This document shows positions 7,395 through 14,434 of a DNA stretch of 64,000 nucleotides, piece after piece. Numbering within the stretch: the stretch's first letter is position 1; every line of letters starts with the position of its first letter. Below the pieces are notes generated by a model. The model made no database searches and had not been told where the DNA came from. It saw only the letters and a program-made list of their open reading frames with translations. The position numbers and the translations under genes were made by a program. The stretch is from positions 310,001 through 374,000 of the forward strand of contig JAYQJO010000001.1 in NCBI GenBank assembly GCA_038142205.1, in the 5' to 3' direction. This stretch comes from UBA7359 sp038142205. Its GTDB lineage: Bacteria > Pseudomonadota > Gammaproteobacteria > Eutrophobiales > Eutrophobiaceae.

Positions 7395-9647
7395 TTACTC
7401 TTCTTTTTCGTCTTCGGCTTCTTCATCATCTTTTGGGAAACTCATAAGAATTGCTTTAGCGACACCATCTTCACTCGCTCCACCAATGACGTAATCATAC
7501 TTACCAGTAAGTATGTCCTTTCCTTTAATAGTCTGATTATCTGCTATTTGAGTAATTTCTTTATCAGTCAGAACTTTGCCGTTTGCACCAATCATAATGT
7601 CACTTGGGTCAACGACATTGCCATCCTTATCAACAATCTCACCATTTTCGTTAATAGTATAGCCAGCAGCTTCTAGTTGCTCACGACTTGCAATGGCATT
7701 GCCATTTTCATCAACCAGGTTTCCTTTTTCATCAACACCCGCCGCAACTTTAATGCCTGATGCAGCGAGTTGTTCTCTACTGAGAATTTCGCCATTAGAA
7801 GAAGTAATCAAATCATCTTTATCGACAACTTTACCGTTTGCATCAACAATCTGACCGTTTTCATTGATATTGAGTCCGGCTGCTGCCAGTTGTTCTTTGG
7901 TCATAATCGAACCATCAGAAGCGACTACAATACTATTTGGATCAACAACATTGCCATCCTTATCCACGATTTGACCAAGCTCATTAACGCTGAGTCCGGC
8001 TGCTGCCAGTTGTTCTTTATTCAGAACACTGCCATCAGCAGCAATGATGAGATCTTCAGGGTTAACGATATTTCCATCTTTATCTACGATCTCGCCATTT
8101 TCGTTAATGGTATAACCTGCTGCTGCAAGTTGGTCTTCGGTAATGACGCTGCCATCTTTTGCAACAACCATTTCTCCTGCAGAGATAACCTTGCCATTTT
8201 CATCAACAATCTCGCCATTTTCATTTACGCTAAGACCTGATTCGGCGAGTTGTTGTTTAGTCATCACCGTACCATCAGCTGCAACGACGACATCATTCAC
8301 ATCAACAACATTGCCATCTTTATCAACTATTTGACCGCTAGCATTAACAGTAAGTCCGGCTGCTGCCAGTTGTTCTTTCGTCATTACTGTTCCATCTGCA
8401 GCTACTATAACGTCTGATGCAGACATGACTTTTCCATCAGAACCAATTAATAAAGTACTAGGGTCAACTATGTTGCCGTCTTTATCTATAATTTGACCAT
8501 TTTCATTGACGGTATAGCCAGCTGCTTCGAGTTGTTCTTTACTAGCAATTGTATTTCCATTTGCATCTACTAAATTACCGTTTATATCTGTTCCAGCAGC
8601 AACCTGTATACCTGCTGCTTTGAGTTGTTCAGCGCTAACAAGTTTATTTCCATCTGCATCAACCAAATTTCCATTAATATCTACACCAGCTGCAGTTGCT
8701 GCTCGAGAAGCGCGTTCATTCTCTGCTTCTGCCATCTCTCTTGCATTATTAAATAAGTCAGTAGAAGAGACCGTACTAAATTGAGAAGCACTTTCATCAT
8801 GTCTGTTACGAAGCAGCGTGACAATTTCGCCTTTATCTTCAGCGATAGTGATCAATGCTGCCTGTTGTGGCGTTACCTCTAATGTAATGTGAGAAAACGT
8901 GGTCTCTGTACGTCGTTGCGGTTGCCTCAACTCATCAAGAGTTTCTCGGTATGGATCTCGGCCCGCCGCTAATACCGTAACATTTTGAAGCACAGGGATA
9001 ATCACATCATCGGGCACTAACATGCCAATAATTTCACTTGAATCAACACCGTCTGTTAGGCCACTTAGCTCATCAGGAAGAGAGTCAAAAATATCATCCG
9101 GTAATTCAGGATTAAATCCAAGTTCCTGTGCCTTATTGAAGTTTTCTTCACTGAATCCTGATGCAGCAAATGGAATATTGACAAAAATATCAATTCGATT
9201 GCCCGGACGTAGAAAGCCGCCGATAGAATTAATATCATCAACAGTAATTGTCATTGCACGTTTACCTTTGGCAACGATATCAGAAAAGTCACGAGGGAAA
9301 TCTTCATTCATCAAGCTTTTTAGTAGCGTTTTTCCTCTACTAAGGTTTGAGATTAATGCCCTGCCTTCATAACGATTGAACTCGTCAGGAAATATGACAT
9401 CATCGTGTATAAAATCACTTGGTATCTTACGCGCTTGAAAATCGGATAACCTGATCTCCTGACCTTTTCGTAAATCTTTATTAGCCACAACCACTCTGAC
9501 CATGCGCGCCTGATCTTGCTCATATTTTGCTTTCAATTGTGCTTCTTTAGCATTCAGATAAAGCATCGCGAGTAATGCTGCAACTACACCAAAGCCAATC
9601 GCTCCGGCAATTAAAGGTACAGTACTTTTCTCTTGTGATTTGGCCAT
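7395..9647 (-). CDS. cpaB: Tad pilus assembly protein CpaB/RcpC with a long C-terminal repeat array
   Basis: The 750-residue protein has an N-terminal membrane anchor (about 10-32), an SAF domain (about 50-115: RVVVANKDLRKGQEIRLSD) and an RcpC/CpaB domain (about 128-285: AMTITVDDINSIGGFLRPGN, ITLEVTPQQAALITIAEDKG). That part is normal. Residues about 318-700 are extra: a repeat array with a 40-residue period in perfect register at 431-630, rich in D-K-D-G-N and K-E-Q-L-A-A-A-G-L. The tail is acidic (DDEEAEDEKEE) and preceded by a GGASEDGVAK motif. CpaB is a periplasmic partner of the secretin, usually about 250-350 residues, so this one is more than double length. Confidence 0.9.
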   Translation of the reverse strand: MAKSQEKSTVPLIAGAIGFGVVAALLAMLYLNAKEAQLKAKYEQDQARMVRVVVANKDLRKGQEIRLSDFQARKIPSDFIHDDVIFPDEFNRYEGRALISNLSRGKTLLKSLMNEDFPRDFSDIVAKGKRAMTITVDDINSIGGFLRPGNRIDIFVNIPFAASGFSEENFNKAQELGFNPELPDDIFDSLPDELSGLTDGVDSSEIIGMLVPDDVIIPVLQNVTVLAAGRDPYRETLDELRQPQRRTETTFSHITLEVTPQQAALITIAEDKGEIVTLLRNRHDESASQFSTVSSTDLFNNAREMAEAENERASRAATAAGVDINGNLVDADGNKLVSAEQLKAAGIQVAAGTDINGNLVDANGNTIASKEQLEAAGYTVNENGQIIDKDGNIVDPSTLLIGSDGKVMSASDVIVAADGTVMTKEQLAAAGLTVNASGQIVDKDGNVVDVNDVVVAADGTVMTKQQLAESGLSVNENGEIVDENGKVISAGEMVVAKDGSVITEDQLAAAGYTINENGEIVDKDGNIVNPEDLIIAADGSVLNKEQLAAAGLSVNELGQIVDKDGNVVDPNSIVVASDGSIMTKEQLAAAGLNINENGQIVDANGKVVDKDDLITSSNGEILSREQLAASGIKVAAGVDEKGNLVDENGNAIASREQLEAAGYTINENGEIVDKDGNVVDPSDIMIGANGKVLTDKEITQIADNQTIKGKDILTGKYDYVIGGASEDGVAKAILMSFPKDDEEAEDEKEE
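7548..8696 (-). repeat. Protein-coding 40-residue (120-bp) tandem repeats inside cpaB
   Basis: About nine degenerate repeat units encode residues 318-700 of CpaB. Between residues 431 and 630 five units are exactly 40 residues long. Each follows the plan [GL/GY]-[T/S/N]-[V/I]-N-E-N-G-x-I-V-D, K-D-G-N-V-V-D, then a hydrophobic V-V-A-A-D-G-S-V and T-K-E-Q-L-A-A-A. Two shorter units begin A-A-G-x-D-x-x-G-N-L-V-D. The units differ at many codons, so the array is old or under selection rather than freshly duplicated. The Asp/Asn/Gly spacing is reminiscent of calcium-binding loops, which is inference. Confidence 0.9.
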
Positions 9648-9694
9648 AATAATTGTTCTTTATAGTAAGTAGTAATATGTAAATTCAGTTTAAA

Positions 9695-10056
9695 TTAAAA
9701 AAATGAAAATCCTTCTGTTATATCACTAACAGAAGGAGGTAGTTCAGATGGAAATTCAAAAGTCGGTGACGTAGGAACCTTGTCGTAAAGTTCTTTTAAT
9801 TTATTTTCGACGGCTGTGATATCTTCAGCATTTTTTCCAGCATGTATTCTGCAAGATTATCGTGATCGGGAATAGTCGACAGCGAGGTTGCGTATGAATA
9901 CCCCTGATAGTTGTCGTTCACAACGCCTAGGAGATCTAACAAAACATCGCCGCCGGGCCCCATGGTTAACATCATCACACCAAATGCGAGCACGACAACA
10001 TACTCAGCCATTGCCTGACCAATTTGTGATCTAATTTTATTCTTATTATTTATCAT
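9695..10056 (-). CDS. Second Flp-like pilin/pseudopilin (interrupted by one apparent frameshift)
   Basis: As read, an 86-residue protein ends at 9796. It has the prepilin motif G/QAMAEYVVVLAFGVMML at about residues 13-30, with Glu at the +5 position typical of Flp-type pilins. The 3' part continues in another frame. Adding one T to the T6 run at 9831-9836 gives an uninterrupted C-terminus (AEDITAVENKLKELYDKV... ending SFF) that stops at 9695. The repaired product is about 121 residues, longer than a classic Flp. The extended frame fills an otherwise unexplained 148-bp gap and runs into a terminator hairpin. The pilin family call is good; the repair is inference. Confidence 0.7.
9697..9736 (-). 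terminator. Intrinsic terminator between flp2 and cpaB
   Basis: CCTTCTGTTA at 9711-9720 and its exact reverse complement at 9727-9736 form a 10-bp stem with a 6-nt loop. On the minus strand it is followed by a T-rich tract (ATTTTCATTTTTTT). It overlaps the last codons of the frameshift-corrected flp2. It would keep most transcripts at the pilin gene and let a fraction read into cpaB and the machinery genes. Confidence 0.65.
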
Positions 10057-10058
10057 CT

Positions 10059-10798
10059 TTAAAAAACTGAGTTTTTTACAGAGTTCACAACTACTCTCGT
10101 ATATTCCTTATCTTCGAGCAGCATAATAGTGACACGATTTCGTCGAGTTTTAAACACAAGAGAGTGGGCTTCTTCGCTACCCAGTCGTTTATCAGTTTCC
10201 ATAGTCCAGCCTTTATTTAGGTAATGGCCGCGATAAAAGTCCGCATTGTTTCGAACAGAGTGTGTATTTGACATAATCACGGTCGTTGCTTTTTTCCGGG
10301 ATCGTCACTTTTAAGTTCGTTCATGACTATACTGCCAGGAATCTTTGGAATAGTTTTGGCAAATTCCGGGGTTTTATCTGTATTACCTGGCAAAACACTC
10401 ATAGATAAATAACCCCAAGAACCATTCGGGTCATTCTTTTTCACCTGTACCTGAACAGTCATGAGGTAACCATCTTCAATACGACTGATTACATACCAGG
10501 GATAGCCGGCTATCGATTCTATATAGCCGGGTTTGTCTTTTTCTATCGGTCTTTTCCATTCTTTACGATAAAAACTAACGACATCTTCGATTGACTCATC
10601 AGTGTTAAAAGCACGAATCGCTTGTTTAATCCCGTTGACTTGCACATTTTGCCCAACCCACTCAACAGCCGCTTTTGGTGGCGCAGGGAAATCGGGTTTT
10701 TTCGCATGCACCAATTGAGGTAATGAAAATAAAACTAATAAAACAATAAAAAGTTTCTTATTAAATTGATTAATTAGGGTGTTTGATTGAGACATCAT
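10059..10798 (-). CDS. Exported hypothetical protein of the tad locus, split by an apparent frameshift
   Basis: Two overlapping frames are present: 173 residues (10798-10277) with a signal peptide ending VHAKKPDFPAPP, and 73 residues (10280-10059) with only a GTG start. Adding one T to the T6 run at 10290-10295 joins them into one protein of about 246 residues. The sequence then runs from SDDPGKK directly into ATTVIMSNTHSVRNNADFYR. Both halves contain an F-Y-R segment followed by a tryptophan (SFYRKEWKRP and DFYRGHYLNKGW), as if the protein has two related lobes. I do not recognise the family. The gap to the next gene is 2 bp, and it overlaps the TadE-like gene by 1 bp, so it belongs to the pilus operon. 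Confidence 0.65.
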
Positions 10799-11949
10799 TA
10801 TCTACAGGTTCTAGAAGATTCTGAACGTGCATCAGCTGAATCGGTGTAAGTGAAATTACTCATACCTGCATCATTAACTTCATGCGTACCGATTTTTGTG
10901 TCAGGATCACTTGGATCCGAAATCAGACGATCAGGATGGATTGAATCTATATCAATATGACCTAACCAAAGACTGCCTTTATCACCTGATGGCCATGGGA
11001 CACCCGGATTACATAAACGCAATTCTGGCGCGAGCACGGAAGCAATATTCCAGATAGTTGTAAACCCGGGTATTTGATTAAATAACTCGTTGAGTAACGT
11101 TGTTGGCACCATACCACCGACCTGATTATAGGTATGTTCTGTACCACCGGTGTTCCATGCATCGGATAAAACGGATGCTTTAGCCTGAAAATCAAAAGTG
11201 GTTCCTGAACCTTCCAGCGTAATTAATCTGGATGTACTGCTATCAGTCATGTAACGGTAATTCGGTGGAATCGCAACTTCCATCACTTCAGTTGAAGTGG
11301 CATAACCTTCAGTCGTAATCGCGTTAAATCCGACATCAGATCCAATCGCACCCATTAAATCACCAACAATACCAAAAATAAGACCGATGCCTTTTAAAAG
11401 AAAGTTCACAACATCGCCAATTACCGGAATGGTTGGTGTTTCTGATGAGCTGGTCAAGTCTATACCAGAGCCGTCTGCACCGGAATATAAACGATTGCCT
11501 TTATGATCTTTCCAGAGTGGATTGGCATCAGCCGTAGTCCAACCGGTAAGTCCATCATTATAATTAATCGGCGTTGTTGTATCTTCGTTACCAGGATTGG
11601 TATAGAAGCGTCGTTTACTTTCGCTACGTGTGGTATCTGTTGTTTTCACAGGGAAGTCATAAGCATTGTAGCCGCCCATAACTTCACCGCTGTTATTGAT
11701 TTTGCCTGAACTGTAATCAATACCGCGTTCGGTATCATTAGCAAACCATACCGTATATTCCCAGGCTTGGTAGCGGGCGGCTTGTATATTGGCCTGTTTG
11801 ATATCAATGTATTTGGCAACCAGAGACATCGCTAGAAATAACGGAACCAGAAAAAATGTGGCACTGATTATGAACTCAACCATAGCTTGTCCATTTTGTG
11901 CTTTCTGATGTGATGAAATGAGTCTCATAATAGCTTCATTTTCTATCAA
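10798..11949 (-). CDS. TadE-like pseudopilin, long form
   Basis: The 383-residue protein has the TadE motif NGQAMVEFIISATFFLVPLF at about residues 19-38, preceded by a short cytoplasmic leader. The remaining 330 residues are a large extracytoplasmic region rich in Ser, Thr and Asp with a second hydrophobic stretch (about 185-205). TadE proteins are minor pseudopilins of the Flp pilus. This one is twice the length of the classic protein. It overlaps the TadG-like gene by 4 bp (ATGA). Another ATG lies seven codons in and could be the true start. The function of the large domain is unknown. Confidence 0.75.
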   Translation of the reverse strand: MIENEAIMRLISSHQKAQNGQAMVEFIISATFFLVPLFLAMSLVAKYIDIKQANIQAARYQAWEYTVWFANDTERGIDYSSGKINNSGEVMGGYNAYDFPVKTTDTTRSESKRRFYTNPGNEDTTTPINYNDGLTGWTTADANPLWKDHKGNRLYSGADGSGIDLTSSSETPTIPVIGDVVNFLLKGIGLIFGIVGDLMGAIGSDVGFNAITTEGYATSTEVMEVAIPPNYRYMTDSSTSRLITLEGSGTTFDFQAKASVLSDAWNTGGTEHTYNQVGGMVPTTLLNELFNQIPGFTTIWNIASVLAPELRLCNPGVPWPSGDKGSLWLGHIDIDSIHPDRLISDPSDPDTKIGTHEVNDAGMSNFTYTDSADARSESSRTCR

Positions 11950-13874
11950 AACGGCAACATCGATGAGAGTTTATTAACTAAAGAGTTAAATGAATTACTC
12001 AAGCTGATAAAGTCCTGTTTTTGTTGTATGGCCAGAGCCAATGTTCGGTCAGGGTAGGTCGTATCAACCAATCTGGCTTGCCAATAGGGGTTAAATGCAC
12101 TGCCGACCTCCGTTTTGCCATCACCACGATGAAAATGCGACGCTAAACTGTCAGTTGGTCTGGAGAAATAGAGCTCAGATTTTGATAAAACGGCGAGTTC
12201 ATTATCAGCTAAAGGCTCATTTAATTTTAATTTTACTTCTGGTTCATCTGATGTGCCAATGCTGCCATCATTTTTATAGAACGTGTCATAATCAGTTTCG
12301 TCCTGAACTAAACCTATTAGCAGGTTAGGGGCACCAATTCCAAGAAACGGTCCTTTGCCAGTAGTGTCAACATAGTTTGGTAAGCCGGCATAACTTTTAT
12401 TTACTCTTGAACCAAGTGTCGTTTCATAGGGCATATCTGCGGCAAACATAACACCAACAGGCGGTATAGCAGGCCCAGGTGACATCCAGGCCAGCATATT
12501 ATTTGCCGCCTCGCCATAATGATCGGTTTCAACTACACCACCTAATGACTCAAGATTCATATTCTTTAATTTCAGATTATTTGGTGTGTTCTTGCCGACT
12601 TCTGCGAAGCCAGAGCCGAATGGTGCTGATGTTGGAAAAGGTATTTCAGGAATAATAGTAAAGTCGATACCGGCAAAACTTCCTTTCAAACTAACGGTAG
12701 AGTCACCGAAATCCAGTTCACCCCCTATAATTTTTTCTTTGCCAGTACAACCAAGAAGACCAGTGGGGTCACACGCCTGGCCCCACACATAAAAACTAAG
12801 AAAGATGTCCAGAAAAAGCCCCGTTGTATCGGCGCTAGACCAGTTGGCTAATTGGCCTGCTTTAACCTTGCCTTTTGAAGGCAGAACAAAGCGTAACTCG
12901 CTACCGCCTTTACGTTTTAATGCAATATCAAAATAAAACTCAATATCGACACCCACTTTTGCAATAGCAACATCAATTATGGTGAAACTTTCACCTTTAT
13001 CGCCAGTTTTATCGATTGGCAAGGGAGGTGGGCGTAATTCCCATCCTTTTCCTTGTACAAAGGATGAACAGTCGCCAATCAAACAGGTCTTTTCACCCGT
13101 GCCTCGCGTAAAAGGGTCACCTGAATCGCGTATAATTGCAGCAAGCCTTGCATAGCCGCTATCGCTAAATGTATCGACATCTATATTTTGTGTACTCATG
13201 TAGCCTGTCGCAAATTGATCACCGGGCAAGTTAGGTAATACGCCGTATGTCGCAACATGAGAGATAAGTGAAATGATGCCGAAGTCAGAAATTTTTGTGC
13301 CGGGCGGGCCATTTTGTGTGATGACATCATTCAATACCCCGACAGCCTGAACAATACTGACAGTGAGATAACCAAACCCGGCAAAGCCATAAATTTTATT
13401 AATGTTGTGAAATACCAGCGTTGCAACATTCGCTAACTTACTAATAACTTTTATTGCTAACTGACCGGCTGTTGCCCATGGAGTTGTAATGGCTGTAACA
13501 ATAGGTGTTGAGACTCCCAAAGTTACTGGTGCGAGCATGAACTTGTCATAAGTATTGAGGTAATCAGCGAACGATTTGAAATGAAAGGCCCAGGAAGCGA
13601 GTCCGACGAACTGACCAATGGCGACTTCATTCGCTACGATCGCACGATTCATATAGGACGCGAAATTGAGGTCACGAGCCTCAACTGTAGACATACTGAA
13701 TGCGGCGGCGTCAGCCGCATTTTGTAGCTGCATTTTATTTGTTGTCAGTTTGCCTGTTTTGAACATGGCAAACACACTAACGAGTAGGATGGCTGAAAAT
13801 AAGATAACAAAAACAGCAGATTGCCCGCGTTGTTTACTAAATAATGCTGTTTTGAATCTTGCTAATTTAGTCAT
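11946..13874 (-). CDS. TadG-like Flp pilus-assembly protein
   Basis: The 642-residue protein begins with the TadE/TadG-like N-terminal segment (KQRGQSAVFVILFSAILLVS, about residues 14-33). QLQNAADAAAFSMSTVEARD follows, a pattern shared by TadG-like proteins and other membrane-anchored pseudopilins. The rest is a large periplasmic or surface region with several Cys pairs (for example CLIGDCSSF, and CDPTGLLGC). No von Willebrand A MIDAS motif (DxSxS) is evident, unlike classic TadG. It lies 127 bp downstream of flp across a strong terminator. The anchor is clear, the large domain is unrecognised. Confidence 0.72.
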   Translation of the reverse strand: MTKLARFKTALFSKQRGQSAVFVILFSAILLVSVFAMFKTGKLTTNKMQLQNAADAAAFSMSTVEARDLNFASYMNRAIVANEVAIGQFVGLASWAFHFKSFADYLNTYDKFMLAPVTLGVSTPIVTAITTPWATAGQLAIKVISKLANVATLVFHNINKIYGFAGFGYLTVSIVQAVGVLNDVITQNGPPGTKISDFGIISLISHVATYGVLPNLPGDQFATGYMSTQNIDVDTFSDSGYARLAAIIRDSGDPFTRGTGEKTCLIGDCSSFVQGKGWELRPPPLPIDKTGDKGESFTIIDVAIAKVGVDIEFYFDIALKRKGGSELRFVLPSKGKVKAGQLANWSSADTTGLFLDIFLSFYVWGQACDPTGLLGCTGKEKIIGGELDFGDSTVSLKGSFAGIDFTIIPEIPFPTSAPFGSGFAEVGKNTPNNLKLKNMNLESLGGVVETDHYGEAANNMLAWMSPGPAIPPVGVMFAADMPYETTLGSRVNKSYAGLPNYVDTTGKGPFLGIGAPNLLIGLVQDETDYDTFYKNDGSIGTSDEPEVKLKLNEPLADNELAVLSKSELYFSRPTDSLASHFHRGDGKTEVGSAFNPYWQARLVDTTYPDRTLALAIQQKQDFISLSNSFNSLVNKLSSMLPF

Positions 13875-13933
13875 CTTATTTATTGAATTTGCCTAGTTGG
13901 CAATACTTAAAAATATAAACATTAAGTATAGGT

Positions 13934-13975
13934 AAAAAAACAACGCCGCAACAGCGAATTGCTGTTGCGGCGTTG
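13934..13975 (-). terminator. Strong intrinsic terminator downstream of flp
   Basis: CAACGCCGCAACAGC at 13941-13955 pairs perfectly with 13961-13975 across a 5-nt loop. It is followed on the minus strand by seven T residues (13940-13934). This is the best terminator in the window. It isolates flp as a short transcript and limits read-through to the tadG-like gene, as expected when the major pilin is needed in excess. Confidence 0.9.
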
Positions 13976-14001
13976 CTAGGAAAATATAAGGTAACTATAT
14001 T

Positions 14002-14241
14002 TTATAGGTCACTATCTTCGAAGTCGTCCATGCCGCGCGTTTCAGAAATTCGCGCATCAGTCTTATCAGCTTCTGTAGTAGCAGAGTCCTTACCCGTCAA
14101 TTCTTCTGTGGTGGTACCAATGACTTCTTTTAATCCATCACCAAAAAATGAAAACGCGCCAATACCAGCAATAGCAATGAGAGCAATAATGATAATGTAC
14201 TCAGTCATACCCTGGCCTAATTGTTTCTTAAAGCTTTTCAT
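14002..14241 (-). CDS. flp: Flp family major pilin
   Basis: The 79-residue pilin has a short leader and the type IVb prepilin motif LGQGMTEYIIIIALIAIAGI at about residues 8-27. Predicted cleavage is after Gly9, and Glu and Tyr follow in the expected positions. The C-terminal 35 residues are unusually long and acidic for Flp (TTEADKTDARISETRG then DDFEDSDL). A GGAGGA ribosome site lies about 9 bp upstream. Its own promoter-like extended -10 and a strong terminator make it a separate transcription unit. A hydrophilic acidic tail on a Flp is somewhat unusual and may be surface exposed on the filament. Confidence 0.92.
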   Translation of the reverse strand: MKSFKKQLGQGMTEYIIIIALIAIAGIGAFSFFGDGLKEVIGTTTEELTGKDSATTEADKTDARISETRGMDDFEDSDL

Positions 14242-14280
14242 GTATCTATCCTCCAGCGGATGTGTTTCTTACTGATTTTA

Positions 14281-14289
14281 AGTATAGCA
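14281..14289 (-). promoter_or_regulatory. Candidate extended -10 promoter of flp
   Basis: On the minus strand this reads TGCTATACT, a full TGnTATAnT extended -10 element. It lies 40 bp upstream of the flp start codon. No TTGACA-like -35 is seen at 17 bp, which extended -10 promoters can do without. Confidence 0.45.
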
Positions 14290-14360
14290 ATATCTAATTA
14301 TTGCCCCTAAACGACCGAAACGCAATGACCGTCTTGATATTGTTTTTATTAGAAAAAATC

Positions 14361-14389
14361 CTTGAAATCATTATCAACTGCCCCTATAT
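14361..14389 (+). promoter_or_regulatory. Sigma-32 (RpoH) heat-shock promoter of htpG
   Basis: CTTGAAA at 14361-14367, a 13-bp spacer, then CCCCTATAT at 14381-14389 match the RpoH consensus (CTTGAAA, 11-16 bp, CCCCATnT) almost exactly. The htpG start codon is 46 bp downstream, so htpG should be heat-shock induced. Confidence 0.85.
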
Positions 14390-14434
14390 AAGCTGCCACA
14401 ATGAATTCATTAATAAATCTGGAGTTTTATTAGC

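Noticed and set aside
7770..8334. Plus-strand open frames opposite the cpaB repeats
   Set aside because: They are antisense shadows of the Asp/Asn/Gly-rich repeats, with no ribosome site and Ile/Phe/Asn-rich nonsense sequence.
7548..8696. CRISPR-like periodicity at about 120 bp
   Set aside because: The repeats are degenerate at DNA level, lack unique spacers of constant size, and are in frame within cpaB.
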